From Stomorhina lunata (taxonomy: Eukaryota; Arthropoda; Insecta; Diptera; Rhiniidae), in contig OW121740.1 in assembly GCA_933228675.1 (NCBI GenBank), forward strand, positions 30,033,632 to 30,097,631: a stretch of 64,000 bases of DNA, given 5' to 3'. Under the pieces are notes generated by a model. That model saw nothing but the letters and a program-made list of their open reading frames with translations. It searched no databases and was not told where the DNA came from. Both the position numbers and the translations under genes were made by a program. Position 1 is the stretch's first letter; each line of letters opens with the position of its first letter. Positions 23,220-35,499 of the stretch are shown one piece after another.

Positions 23220-25215
23220 ATTTATATGTTCTTATCAAAAACTTTCTATAAACAATTTTTTTATCAAAAAATTTTCTATAGAAAATTTTTTTATCAAAAA
23301 TTTTTCTATAGAAAATTTTTTTATCAAAAATTTTTCTATAGAAAATTTTTTCATCAAAAATTTTTCTATAGAAAATTTTTTTTATCAAAAATTTTTCTAT
23401 AGAAAATTTTTTTATCAAAAATTTTTCTATAGAAAATTTTTTTATCAAAAATTTTTCTATAGAAAATTTTTTTATCAAAAATTTTTCTATAAAAAAATTT
23501 TTTATCAAAAAATTTTCTATACAAAATTTCTTTATCAAAAATTTTTCTAAAGAAAATTTTTTATCAACAATTTTTCAATAGAAATTTTTTTTTTAAATTA
23601 AAAAATTTTCCTATAGAAAATTTCTTTTTCAAAATTTTTCTATAAAAAATTTTTTTATCAAAAATTGTTCTAAGAAAATTTTTTTATAAAAAATTTTTTT
23701 ATCAAAAATTTTTCTATTGAAAATTTTTCTTTTAAAAATTTTTTTATAGAATATTTTTCTATCGAAAATTTTTTTATCAAAAATTTTTCTGTAGAACATT
23801 TTTTTATCAAAAATTTTTCTATAGAAAATTTCTTTATCAAAAATTTTTCTATAGAAAATTTTTTTATCAAAAAATTTTCTTTAGAAAATTTTTTTTATCA
23901 AAAATTTTTCTATAAAAAAATTTTTCTGTGAAAAATTTTTTTATCAAACATTTTCTATAAAAAATTTTTTTGTCAAAAATTTTTCTATAGAAAATTTTTT
24001 ATCAACAATTTTTCTATAGAAAAAAATTAGAAAATTTTCCTATAGAAAATTTTTTTTTCAAAATTTTTCTATAAAAAATGTTTTTATCAAAAATTGTTCT
24101 AAGAAAATTTTTTATAAAAAATTTTTCTGAGCCCGGATTCGAACCCACAACCTCTTAACATAAATTCATGGTTCAACTAAAAATTAATTTCTTTCAAAAT
24201 TTTTTTATCAAAAATTTTTCTAAAGAAAATTTTTTATCAACAATTTTTCTATAGAAAAAAATTTGAAAATTTTCCTATAGAAAATTTTTTTTTCAAAATT
24301 TTTCTATAAAAAATGTTTTTATCAAAAATTGTTCTAAGAAAATTTTTTATAAAAAATTTTTCTATAGAAAATTTTTTGATCAACAATTTTTCTATAGAAA
24401 AGTTTTTGATCAAAAATTTTTCTATCGAAATTTTCTATCAAAAATTTTTTTTATATAGAAAATTTCTTATAAAAAATTTTTCTATAGAGAATTTTCTTAT
24501 CAAAAATTTTTCTATTGAAAATTTTTTTATCACAAATTTTTCTATAGAAAGTTTTCTTATCAAAAATTTTTCTATAGAAAGTTTTCTTATCAAAAACTTT
24601 CTATAGAAATTTTTTTTATCAAAAATTTTTCTATAAAAAATTTTTTTATCAAAAAATTTTCTATAGAAAATTTTTCTATAAAAATTTTTTTATCAAAAAT
24701 TTTTCTATAGAAAATTTTTTTATCAAACATTTTTCTATAGAAGATTTTTTTATCAAAAATTTTTCTATAGAAAGTTTTCTTATCAAAAATTTTTCTATAG
24801 AAAGTTTTCTTATCAAAAACTTTCTACAGAAATTTTTTTTATCAAAATTTTTTTCTATAGAAAATTTTTTTATCAAAAATTTTTCTATAGAAAATTTTTT
24901 TATCAAAAATTTTTCTATAGAAAATTTTTTTATCAAAAATTTTTCTATAGAAAATTTTTTTTATCAAAAATTTTTCGATAAAAAATTTTTTTATCAAAAA
25001 TTTTTGTAAAGAAAATTTTTTATCAACAATTTTTCTATAGAAAATTTTTTTATCAACAAATTTTCTACAGAAAATTTTTTATCAAATATTGTTCTAAAGA
25101 AAATTTTTTTATCAAAAATTTTTCTATAGAAAACTTTTTATCAAAAATTTTTCTAAACAAGGTTTTCTACAAAAAATTTTTTTATCGAAAATTTTCCTAT
25201 AGAAAATTTTTTTGA
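23220..25215 (+). repeat. 30-bp satellite array, copy C3
   Basis: Same unit and orientation as C1. The most regular stretch is about 23270-23490. Blocks recur at longer range, for example the CCTATAGAAAATTT segment at about 23610, 24030 and 24270 with its neighbours, showing higher-order duplication. A tRNA-like fragment lies within it at 24121. Confidence 0.95.
24121..24190 (-). repeat. tRNA-like SINE fragment inside the satellite
   Basis: Plus-strand GGATTCGAACC (24135-24145) is a reverse-complement B box, within GAGCCCGGATTCGAACCC. No clear A box or target duplication. Confidence 0.5.
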
Positions 25216-25426
25216 AAAATATTCCCAATGTTGACGAAAATAATAGTGTCGTGGCAACAATGTTCGAGATTATATTTCTTTGTTCTCTCGAACCATGTAT
25301 TTTGTTGCTATAAATTGGATTTTGATTTGTTTCTTGCCTATTTTGTTGTTGCATTTCTTTAACAAACAAAAAAATTGATCGGCTACTGGTGGTATGGGCT
25401 GCCTACTCCTGCTCATAAGCCAGCAA
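25211..25426 (+). mobile_element. Conserved flank of the 30-bp satellite element, copy C3
   Basis: Begins GAAAAATATTCCCAATG and matches copy C1 through TTGTTTCTTGCCTATTTTG, then jumps to GGCTACTGGTGGTATGGGCT. About 130 bp that C1 carries, including the CACGA/TCGTG pair, are deleted. Confidence 0.75.
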
Positions 25427-27225
25427 CTTTAAACCAAATTTTCTTTTTATTTGAGCCTCTCTAATACACAATTTTTCCCCACATTTATCCCATTTATTTT
25501 TTATTTTTTTCAAATACTTATGTGTGTGGCAAATGTCATAAAGGCGCTTTATTCCATAGTTAGCAACTTGATTGCATTGACTGTTTTTCCCCTATTTATT
25601 CCCACTATAACGAAAGCTTAGCAGACCACAGGCAGTTTTTCGCTTTAGTAGAAATGGCACTCGTTCCTTTGCTGGGGAGCTTGCAAAGTGTTTGACACTT
25701 AATGCTTAACTACCTACAGCAACGATTTTCTCCTAAATAGGCTCCATTCACCCAAGAACGGAAGAAAAAAAGGCAAATAAATAAATATAATCACTTATTC
25801 AAATTTGGCTTTGTACTCGTATTTCTGTGTTATGTTCTTTTGTAGTCCAATTTGCAAACAAACAAATTTACAGCAGTCAAATTGCAGTTTTTAGGTTTTT
25901 TATTTGTTTGCTTTAACTGTCTTTATCTTTTAACCCTCAAAAGGCGTCGGAGATCTTTGGATAGTGAAAGCTGTAGATTCGATTTGTAACATTTAATTGA
26001 TGTTATTAAAATAGAACACAAGTAAAATTTATCATAGATCAATTGAAATTATGACCAAAAATTTTCATTTTCGCTAAACTCGACGATTTCAAACCACAGG
26101 TACTGTGAAATGGTTCAAGGTATCGACCTAAACTATTTTGAGTTTTATTCTTCCATTTGTCTGTTTTAACATACTGGCGAGCAAATTCTGAATTTGTAAT
26201 ATTTATTGAACAAAATTTTTAAAAAACTAAAAAATTATTTTTAAAACCGACCTGAGAAAATGTACCATTTTCCAACATGAAAAAACTAAGTAAATTCAAA
26301 TAAATTTTGACAAAACTGAACTATTTAATACTAATAAGCGATTAAATGATAAATCATGTCTAACTTTGGAATTTCTTCATTTACAAAAAAAAAAAAAAAA
26401 TGTTGGTGCCTATCCTTAGGCGCTTCTTCAGAGACATGAATTTTCGGGGGAAAAATGAAATAACTCCAAAACTAATTTATAGATATTTGTTTTTAACTAT
26501 TTGAAATAAAGCTGCATTAGTTTTCTTTAGTACTCCATTATTCTTTCTTTCTAAATTTATTTATTTTTGGTTAAATTACTCAAAAACAAAAAAAATCTAT
26601 TTTTTCCCATACAAATGGGTTCTTAAATTTTAGATGCGATGCGCATCTAAAATTTAAAATTTTCAGAACTGAAATTTTCTTACATTCAAGGGTGACAACC
26701 CTTATATATGTGACCCGCAAAATAGAAAGGGACCTAAGGATTTTGTTAAGGAGAGCCATTTTAAGATTTAAATACGTGCATCTTTGGTGTACCATCACTC
26801 AGCGTGTTGGTATTGGTCTCATTTGAAAGCGACATGTCTCATGACGTCAGAAACGTGTTGGTCAACCTTGAAAACGCGCGTAGGTCGTCCCTACTTCTTG
26901 TTTTGTATATGTGCGCTGTCTGGGCGAGAAATTTATTTGCTATAACTAGTTACCCAGCTATCATTTTTGGAAAATTTTAGTCAAATATGAGTCTTTTTTG
27001 ACTTCACTGCACGATTAAAATGATCATTTATGTTATCACTTAAAGTTCAAAATGATCTTTTTATGTGAGAAAATGCTACCCTTCATGCGACTCTTCAAAA
27101 AGAGTCTTTAATGGCTAGTTTTGCTGATTAGAATATGACTGCACACATTTTGCTAAATTTGTTAAAAAAAAGACACAGTATATCTATTTTTTTTTTCGAA
27201 CAGTTAATTTGCTTTGCTAATTACA
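25427..27225. other. Long region without a recognised gene
   Basis: No coding frame with motifs. Contains a poly(A) run at about 26384-26400 next to TGTTGGTGCCTATCCTTAGG and CGCTTCTTCAGAG, a possible hammerhead-like relic, and a strong palindrome at 26623. The rest looks single copy. Confidence 0.45.
26623..26657. repeat. Perfect 16-bp inverted repeat, 3-nt loop
   Basis: Arms TTAAATTTTAGATGCG and CGCATCTAAAATTTAA around ATG. A smaller CCCAT/ATGGG pair sits just upstream at 26606-26619. No T-run or gene context indicates a terminator. Confidence 0.85.
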
Positions 27226-27312
27226 GAAATTTATGTTGCCGAGACCGAGGATCGAACCCAGGCTGCTGAATATGATATGTTATTCCCCTGCTACGCAAAT
27301 AACGGCCAACGT
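27226..27312 (-). repeat. tRNA-like SINE fragment
   Basis: Minus strand reads GCGTAGCAGGGGAATAA (A-box-like), then CATATCATATTCAGC and GGTTCGATCC (B box). It is the same family as the borders of array D1 at 5414 and 7441. Confidence 0.6.
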
Positions 27313-27470
27313 TGATTTAGATATGTATATAGAAAGAATAATAAAAATTGATTAAAACCATACAGTTTTCACCTCTTTCTTACCCCATGAAAAAAAGTAT
27401 GGATTTTTAGAAAAAGTGACAAAAGTTAGATTATATCTCCTAAACTAAAAGCGATGGGACATTTTGAAAT

Positions 27471-28782
27471 AACAAGTAATAGTATTATATTCGGCTGTGA
27501 CGAATCTTATATATATATACCCACCATCAAGTTGTGTTAAATTTAGAAATATCTCTCATATATCTACGAGGGTGCAGCTACATTTTGTTAGGAGTTCAAA
27601 ATGCATGCACCGTTATAAAGTCTGGACTTAACATTGATTGATAGCCATCTATTTTCTATAGTGAATGTATGTACTTCCAAATCTTTTTGAGAGTAGATAT
27701 AAAAAGGGGATGTTATACGAATAAGAACTATAGCCAAATGTTAACCGATTGTCACACACTGATTGGGATTTATATAAAGCTTATTCTTGTAAAATTTAGT
27801 GGCCATAGCTTTCATAGTTTCTTATTTAATAGCTTTTAACTGGCCTTTGCTACATTTTTTTGGTTTCCAGTAGTGGTTTTTATATGAAAGCTATAGTCAA
27901 ATATGAACCGATTACTATAAAATTTGATATACTGACAAACAGTTGCCTAAAACTTCTCTATTCTAAATTTAGTCGTTATAGCTATTACAATCGTATTAAA
28001 TTTATCAGCCCGGGAATCACATTGATTCCCGGTCGGCTTTACATGGGAACTCTAATTAAATGTGAACCGAGTACGCCCATTTGCAATACACAACTTTTTC
28101 AAGATATCGAAAATACTTTTGCAAAATTTTGACCCTCTAGCTCTTTTCGTTAAGGCGCTTTTGTCTCACGGACATACGGACATATATTTATATGTTTCCG
28201 TAAGTTTTTTATAAGGGAGCTATCGATCAAATGTTGACCGATTGTAGCAAAATTTTGCACACTTGTGATAAATTTAGTGGCCAAAACTATTACACTTTAT
28301 TATTTATTGGCATTCAAATGTGTTTCAGGTGGAATTTAGGCTATTTCCGTGAGAGTTTTGTATGGGAGTTAAGGTTAAATGTGAATCGATTTCAATGAAA
28401 TTGTATATACTGCCTGGTGCTTATGTAGAACTTCTATATACCAGATTTTATCATTATAGCAGTTATAATTTGTCATTTATTAGCAAATAAGCTATAAGCC
28501 TAGACGAGGTTATACGGGAGCTATGGTCAAATGCTAACCGATTTTGCCCGATTTCAATACCAAAGATTCCAAGATATGAAGAATGTTTATGACAAATTCC
28601 CGTGACCTATATCTTTTCGTTAAGGTTTTATCGTATCGACAATAGACAGACAGGCGGACAGAGCTCAATCGTCTTAGAATTTCATAAGTATGCAGGATAT
28701 ATGTATGTCGCTTTTGTTTTTTGCGCCAATATTAAGGAAATTATCTTAATGTACCCCCCTATTCTCTTTGATGGTAGATATT
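27471..28782 (-). mobile_element. Mini-me/DINE-1-like element, subfamily B, copy B2
   Basis: Plus strand opens AACAAGTAATAGTATTATAT and TCGGCTGTGACGAATC, and closes near CCCCCTATTCTCTTTGATGG. The TA segment at 27511-27521 and the short GTCY tract (GACAGACAGGCGGACAGAG at about 28645) have not expanded here. Confidence 0.8.
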
Positions 28783-29271
28783 CAAATAAGACCTAGCAAA
28801 AAAGTTCCATTTTAGGTATAGTTTTGATTTTGATAAACGTCAATAAACCAATTTTTCAAGACCCATATATTTCTATTTCAATAAGTACAATATGTAAAAC
28901 TTGTACCTTTATAGTTTTAAATGTACATTTTGATGTAATATTTGGTACCTTATCAAAAAAGTAATTTCCATTCCTGCCGTCTATAAACGCTGGTTCGCGG
29001 TTTTACGTCGCTCATATAAGTTGTACCTTATGGTTCACAAATAACCCCGTTGGTCTGGTAGCCCAGGTGAGTTGCTTTTAGTGAAAGTCGACGAAGATCA
29101 CTTCGGGATACTCTAGATCCTACACGTATTTTCACAATTTTTTTACGGGAACTAAATATATTTTTGGCGTTCAATTTGAAATATTTTAGTATATAGTCGC
29201 CTATGATGTAGTAGAACTATTGCATGTGTCTCTTAAAATGTATCAATTCAATTCCAACAATTCTTAAGGTA
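28783..29271. other. No recognisable gene or element
   Basis: No shared repeat or coding frame. Confidence 0.45.
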
Positions 29272-29520
29272 CAGGGCCAATACATGCGGCTGCGGGCGGT
29301 CGTAGTATTGCGAGTACATAAAATGTGCGCTTGTTTACAAAAATGTTCATATAAAAAAATATTTGAGTAGGATATAATTAAATCTGGCAGCACTGAAAAA
29401 ATCTGCCGCGCGGAAAAGTAGAACAAAGTTATACTTTTTTCCATTGCCGCTTGAAATTTGACAAATCAAAAAACAGCTGATTGCAGCCCGCAGTCGCTTG
29501 CCGCGTGCATTGGCCTTCTA
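29272..29520. mobile_element. Candidate 249-bp inverted-repeat element
   Basis: Left GGCCAATACATGCGGC and right GCCGCGTGCATTGGCC (29500-29515) are inverted repeats with 14 of 16 matching, and a second GC-rich block (TGCGGGC/GCCCGCA) also pairs. Unusually GC-rich for the window. No clear target duplication. Confidence 0.5.
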
Positions 29521-29819
29521 CTTTTAAGGAGAGCTACAACAAAAGAAGTGATTTGTGTGCTACCAAAGAACATTTTCTGTTTATTCTGCGAAGTTGGTTT
29601 GTTTGTTTGGAGTTGATACTATGTGGGCGTTTGTTGGTGATTGCAAACATGCGGTTACAAATGAACAAAATTTGCATTTAATTTGATTGAATTTAGTACA
29701 ATTCTTGAACAAATAATTGCAATAATAAAATTTTTAAATTGTAAATGTTTAAGTTTAAATTATTTAAGAGAATGAAACATCCAATTTAGAAGAAGGGGTT
29801 TCTACTTGAAGTACAATAT
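29521..29819. other. No recognisable gene
   Basis: Includes GGTTTCTACTTGAAGTACAA at about 29799, a sequence repeated upstream of the next subfamily A copy. Confidence 0.4.
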
Positions 29820-30590
29820 TTATACCCTTCACCACCGGGTATTGTAAGTATGTGCTGATGTATGTAACGCATAGAAATATTTGTCTTAGACCCACCTTTT
29901 AGTATATCAATAGGTTTAGAATCACTTTCTGAGTCGATTTAGCGATGTCAGTCCGTCCGTCCGTATGGCTGGACCCCCATGTAATCAAAGTACAGGTCGC
30001 GATTCTAAAGATAATTTGATGAAATTTGGCACAGATAAGTTTTTTGATAGTGGGACCATGGCTATTAAAATTCGTCAAAATCGGTCCATTATTTATGGTA
30101 CCTCCCGTAGGTCCCACTTCCCGGAATTGGTATTTTGGCCACAAATACCAATATTTTTTCATGAAATTTAAAACAAATACTGCTTATGTTAACCAAAATC
30201 ACTGTAATAAATTTCGTTAAAATTGGTCCACATTTTACCATAGCTCCCATACAAACTTTTCTGTCAAAATGCACTAAATGAGACAAAAATCACCAAAACT
30301 CTCGTTAATCTGAAGATAATCAGAATTTTAAGTTTATTTTTTACACAAATAATTTTTGTGAAAACTGTAATCAATTTGTCAAATTTCGAGATAATCTTTC
30401 TGCATTTGACCTCAGCTCTTATATAAGTCCATATGACGGAAACAGTTTAAATATATAAGTTTTGAGAAAATGTATGATGGCAAAATTTAGCAAATATTTG
30501 TCTTTATTCAGGAAAAAGAACATCTTTGCCCTTGGTGGTGAAGGGTATCGTATGGTCGGGCTTGACCGACTATAGCACATTCTTACTTGT
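29820..30590 (+). mobile_element. Mini-me/DINE-1-like element, subfamily A, copy A2
   Basis: Nearly full length: TATACCCTTCACCACCGGG, the core GAGTCGATTTAGCGATGTC with GTCCGTCCGTC, CCATAGCTCCCATACAAAC, and the end GGCTTGACCGACTATAGCAC with TTCTTACTTGTT. Non-coding. Confidence 0.85.
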
Positions 30591-30633
30591 TATTCTTAAC
30601 TCCAGTTCTTCCTTTGAAGTTGTATAAAAGTTG

Positions 30634-30684
30634 TATATCCGATGGCTTAAAAAGAAAAGAACACTTTTTAAGCCATCGGATATA
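30634..30684. repeat. Perfect 21-bp inverted repeat, 9-nt loop
   Basis: Arms start TATATCCGATGGCTTAAAA and end with its exact complement (30634-30654 and 30664-30684). It lies between copies A2 and A3. Confidence 0.9.
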
Positions 30685-30710
30685 GGAGTTTCTACTTGAA
30701 GAACAATATT

Positions 30711-31300
30711 TATATCCTCTACCACCTTAGGTTTAGAATCACTATCTTAGTCGATTTAGCTTTGTCAGTCCGTTCGATTTAGCTATGTCAGTCCGTTGGG
30801 GGTCCAGCCCCATGTAAACCATGTAATCAAACCACTAAAGATAATTTGATGAAATTTGGCACGGATAAGTTTTTTGATAGTGGAACCGTGGCTGTCAAAA
30901 TCGTTCCATTATTTATGGTACCTCCCATAGGTTTCACTTCCCGGAATAGATATTTTGCCTACAAATCCGTCCACATTTGACCATAGCTCCCATAAAAACT
31001 TTTCTGTCAAAATGCATTAAATAGACAAAAATCACCAAAACGCTCGTAAATCTGAAAATATTAAGAATTTTAAGTTTATGTTTTAAACAAATAATTTTAG
31101 TCTAAACTTAACATTTGACCCTAGCTCTCATATAAGTCCAAACGACGGAAACAGCTTATATAAGTTTTAAAAAAATGTTTGTGTGATGGCAAAATTTAGC
31201 AATTATTTGTCTTTATACAGAAAAAATAACACCTTTGACCTTAATGGTGAAGGGTATCGTATAGTCGAGCTTGACCGACTATAGCACTTTCTTATTAGTT
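30711..31300 (+). mobile_element. Mini-me/DINE-1-like element, subfamily A, copy A3
   Basis: Shorter than A2: the ATACCC start is degenerate, the CTGATGTATG part and most of the GTCC tract are lost, and GATTTAGCTATGTCAGTCCG is present in two near-identical pieces (about 30754 and 30776). It ends GACCGACTATAGCAC with TTTCTTATTAGTT. Confidence 0.8.
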
Positions 31301-32929
31301 TTATAACGAGAACTTTTGTTTGATGGTATAACGAAATTCATGAACTTAATTAAAAATTATTGTGTTTTCCTTCATTAATTGAATTGGTTACAAAATTGAA
31401 CTTAAAATTTCATTAAACACAAAATTTTCAAAGTTTGAGGTAACATCTTTTAAGGAAATGTAATCCAAAGAAAATTATTTACGCTGCATAATTAAAACAA
31501 TAAGCGACAAATCAAAAATCATCCTAGAAACATGACAACCAACACCTTCAACACATCCATCCACCTCAAGCCTGGTCCCATAATTTCATAGTCTAAATTG
31601 GATTTTACAATGTACGAGTTTTTTGATGAAAGGGTTGGTTGGTTGGTTGGTTGATTTGGTTTTAATGGATAGAACATGACTCCTGTTCATTAATAAGGAA
31701 AATTTCTGAAAATCAACACCGTTTTTGCCTGTTTGTCATTTATGTTAACGAAATCTAAAAATTATAAAACCTTTAATTACACTCTATTACCAAAAATTTT
31801 CATAAAACAATGATACATTTACGGTAACACCAAATGTTGCACGACATTTCTCCATCAACTGTGCAACAACGGTATCATGCTACAGGTAATATAACCCTTT
31901 TCCTTTTGTCGCATATTGTTCCGTAATATTTAGAAAAGGGTTGGGGGGCTTAGATGGTCTGTGTTTGTATTTTGGTTTTAAACTTATTAACGTTTGAATT
32001 TCGCCAACAATAAAACAATAACTTTTTTGTTTTTAACAAATTTTATGCAAATTGAAAGCGGAAAGAAACACTTTCAAAAATTGTAAAAGCTTTGGATAAA
32101 ACGTTAGGACGGACTAACCGTCGGACAGACATTTTCAACGTAATTTTTCTTTAGGGTTTCTATGGTTTATGGTGACAATTTTAAAAATATATCATCTCTC
32201 CACCCTTTCCCCCTAGGGGAAATCTAGACCAACACACCGCCACAAATGTTGTTGTTAGTATAATTACAAAATTATTGAAAATTTGTAAAATTTAGTTTTA
32301 AACGTCGCTTATGAAGGGCCGACTCTTAAGCTGTTTGTTACTGCTTTTTGGTGGCATCATATTGTTTTTACCCAAATGTAATGACATCGTTGTGTGTTGT
32401 TGTAATTATTATTTTTAGATTAATTTAGTTTTCTGTTCATTAGATTTTTCAGTGTCATGGTTTTTATTTTTTTGTTTCTAGGGAAAATGTGGACGGAAAA
32501 GATAATTTTCAAATTTACTTTATGTTGTGTCCTGTTTCCGATTTATTATGGTTGGCGCATTATTGAAGTTCATTAAAATTGTTTTAGAAAACACCTGATG
32601 TCGCACATTTGGCTTTATACAATGGGATGGGGTGTTTATTCGGGTTTTCATTCTTGCTGTTAATAATATACCCCAGTAATGGTTTAAAACAATGGCGGTC
32701 AAATGCGGCTCTTCTTTGCCTAAATTGCTTCTCATACAAAATTTAGCTCTTTTTTAACTTTTTATAGATATTTTGGAATTTTTGCTGCAGTTGTTTTCCC
32801 GTAAAAAGGAATTTAATAAGATATAGTTTTGGTCATATTTTTAATAAAATATATTTCTAGAATTATACTTGTTTGCAAACCAGCTGGAAAATTGGATTTA
32901 TTTGATATGACACAGGCTATGCAAATGTA
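31301..32929. other. Long region without a recognised gene
   Basis: Looks single copy. Contains a short GGTT microsatellite at about 31634-31652. A 71-residue minus-strand frame at 32520 has no recognisable motif. Confidence 0.45.
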
Positions 32930-33252
32930 TATAGGTATCAAAGATAGGCAGCCTATACCCAGGAGCCAAAGACTTTTTGTAATTTACGAAAATATCACGA
33001 TCATTAATTAAACTCGTGAAAATGAGTATTGAAATCATTTAGTTAAGATTTGGAGATTAACAAAGTCGGTCAGTGCCGATTTGTTAAAGTAAAGACAAAA
33101 ACAAAATATGAAAGAAACGAAATCGAAATCCGATTTATAACAACAAAATACATGGTTCGATGAAACAAAGAAATATAATCTCTAATATTGTTGCCACGAC
33201 ACTATTTTTTGTAAACATTATTTGAAATAATTGTAAACGCATTGGGAATATT
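32930..33252 (-). mobile_element. Conserved flank of the 30-bp satellite element, copy C4
   Basis: Minus-oriented flank: GATAGGCAGCCTATACCCAG, CACGATCATTAATTAAACTC, ATACATGGTTCGATGAAAC and TATTGTTGCCACGACACTA. It retains the full-length inner part lost in C3. Confidence 0.7.
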
Positions 33253-33386
33253 TTTAAAAACTGTACTTTTAAATAATTTAAGATTTTTCCTTATAAATGT
33301 TTTTCAGATAAAAATTTGTTTTCTTTAGAAAAATATTCTCTGGAAATTTTTTCGATAAAAATAATTTTCTATAGAAAATGTTTGAT

Positions 33387-33894
33387 TTACGAGCATTTTA
33401 GTGATTTTTATCTCATTTAGTGCGTTTTTAAAGAAGAGTTTGTATGGGAGCTATGGTCAAATGTGGACCGATTTCAACGAAATTAGTTACAGTGATTTAA
33501 GTTTACATAGGCAGTATTTGTTTTAAATTTTATGAAAAAATATTTACATTTGTGGCCAACATATCAATTCCGGGAAGTGGGACCTATGGGAGGTACCATA
33601 AAAAAAGGTCCGATTTTGACGAATTTCAATAGCCATGGTCCCACTGCCAAATTTCATCAAATTATCTTTAGAATTGGGACCTGTAGTTTGATTACAAGGT
33701 TTACATGGGGGTCCAGCCAGCCTGACAGCCGTCCAGCCAGCCAGACGGACGGACATCGCTAAATCGACTCAGAACGTGATTCTAAGCCTCTTGGTATACT
33801 AAAAGGTGGGTCTAAGACAAATATTTCTATGAGTTACATACATCAGCACAAACTTATAATACCCTTTCCACCTACATATGGTGGTGAAGGGTAT
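33387..33894 (-). mobile_element. Mini-me/DINE-1-like element, subfamily A, copy A4
   Basis: Minus orientation: GGAGCTATGGTCAAATGTGG, CAATTCCGGGAAGTGGGACC, GACGGACGGACATCGC and ATGGTGGTGAAGGGTAT. The half that carries the AACAAGTAAGAAAGTGC terminus is missing. It lies inside the satellite and is younger than it. Confidence 0.85.
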
Positions 33895-34469
33895 GCAAAT
33901 TTTCTATAGAAAAAATTTTGACAAAAAAATTTTCTATATAATAAATTTTTTATAAAAAAATTTTTACAGAAGAATTTTTTATTAAAAAATTTTAAAGAGA
34001 GAAATTTTTTATAAAAAATGTTCTATATAAAAACTTTTAATAAAAAAATTTTGTATAGAAAACTTATTGATAAAAAAAAGTTGTCTATAGAAAAAATTTT
34101 TAATAAAAAATATTTCTATAATAAAATGTTTGATAAAAAAAATATCTATAAAAAATATAAAATTTTTGATAAAGAAATTTTTCTATAGAAAAATTTTTGA
34201 TAAAGAAATTTTTCTATAGAAAAATTTTTGATAAAGAAATTTTTCTATAGAAAAATTTTTGATAAAAATTTTTTTTTCGAAAGATTTTAATAAAAAAAAT
34301 TCTCTATAGAAAAATTTTGATAAAACAATATTCTATTGAAATATTTTGACAAAAAAATTTTCTATAAAAAAAATTTTCTATAGAAAAATTTTAAGAGATT
34401 TACAGAGAAATATTTGATCAAAAAATTATCTATAGAAAAAATTTAGTTAAAAAATTTTCTGAAAAATTA

Positions 34470-34730
34470 GGATTTAACAGGCTTGAGTTCATTTTTAATT
34501 TTCAAATTATTAATTTGAAAATTTGAAAGTAATAATGTTTAGTAAAACTGAAAAAAATTATTTTTGAACGCGGCAATTTCTGTCCCGCCACAGGACGTCA
34601 TCAGCACTTAGCGCCCTCGACCACAGTCGAGTTATCAAATTGCAGAGATAATCATCAATTTAACTCATTGAGTTTGATCGAACATCACTACGTTCAATTG
34701 ATTGTGTATTCTCCTATTACTTTTTTTTTT
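34470..34730. other. Non-satellite block inside array C4
   Basis: Contains a hairpin CTCGAC/GTCGAG (plus strand GACCACAGTCGAGTT) and, on the minus strand at 34577-34604, CTGATGA, a 4-bp GUCC/GGAC stem and GAAA. That is the core order of a hammerhead ribozyme, but without a convincing stem I or III. Origin unknown. Confidence 0.4.
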
Positions 34731-35499
34731 ATTTTCTACCGAAAAATATTGATAAAAAAAATTTCTACAAAAAAATAAATTGATAACAAAAAAATTTTCT
34801 ACAGAAAAAATTTTGATAAAAAAAATTTTCTGTATACCAATTTTTGAATTTTCTATAGAAATTTATTGATAAAAAATTTTTCTAAAGAAAAATTTTTGAT
34901 AAAAAAAATTTTATAGAAAAATTTTTAATAAGAAAATTTTCTATAGAAAAATTTTTGATAAAAAAATTTTCTATAAAAAATTTTTTTTTAAAAAGATTTT
35001 CTATAGAAAAATTTTTAATAAAAAAAGTTTCTGTAGTTAAATTTTTAACAAAAAAAAAAATTGCTATAGAAAATTGGATAAAAAAAATTTCTATGGAAAA
35101 AATTTTGATAAAAAAATTTTCTATAGAAAAACTTTTGATAAAAAAATTTTGTATAAAAACATTTTTGATAAAAAATTTTGTATAAAAACATTTTTGATAA
35201 AAAAATTTTCTATACAAAGATTTTTAATAAATTTTTTAAAACAAAATTTTTGAAAAAAAATATTTTCTAAAGAAAAATTTTTGATAAAAAAGTTTTCTAT
35301 AAACAAATTTTTAATAAAAAAAAATTTTATAGAAAAAATTTTAACGAAAAAATTTTCTATAGAAAAATTTTTGATAAAAAAATTTGTATAGAAAAATTTT
35401 TAATAAGAAAATTTTCTTTAGAAAATTTTTTGAAAAAAAAAATTCTTTAGAAAAATTTTTGATAAAAAATTTTTCAAAAAGAAGAGTATTTGCATTTGA

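Larger units (their letters stand above)
33290..35480 (-). repeat. 30-bp satellite array, copy C4 (interrupted)
   Basis: Plus strand reads TTTTTGATAAAAAAATTTTC with TATAGAAAAA. It is split by subfamily A copy A4 (33387-33894) and by non-satellite sequence at about 34470-34730. Open frames in it on both strands are repeat artefacts. Confidence 0.9.

Noticed and set aside
23176..23538. Lys/Phe/Ile-rich open frame of 120 residues
   Set aside because: A 30-bp satellite read in frame; similar peptides appear wherever the array is regular, on both strands.
26606..26657. Transcription terminator
   Set aside because: Hairpin-plus-T terminators are bacterial; no gene ends here and the context is eukaryotic.
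34882..35217. Asn/Phe/Ile-rich open frame of 111 residues
   Set aside because: Reverse-strand reading of the same satellite.
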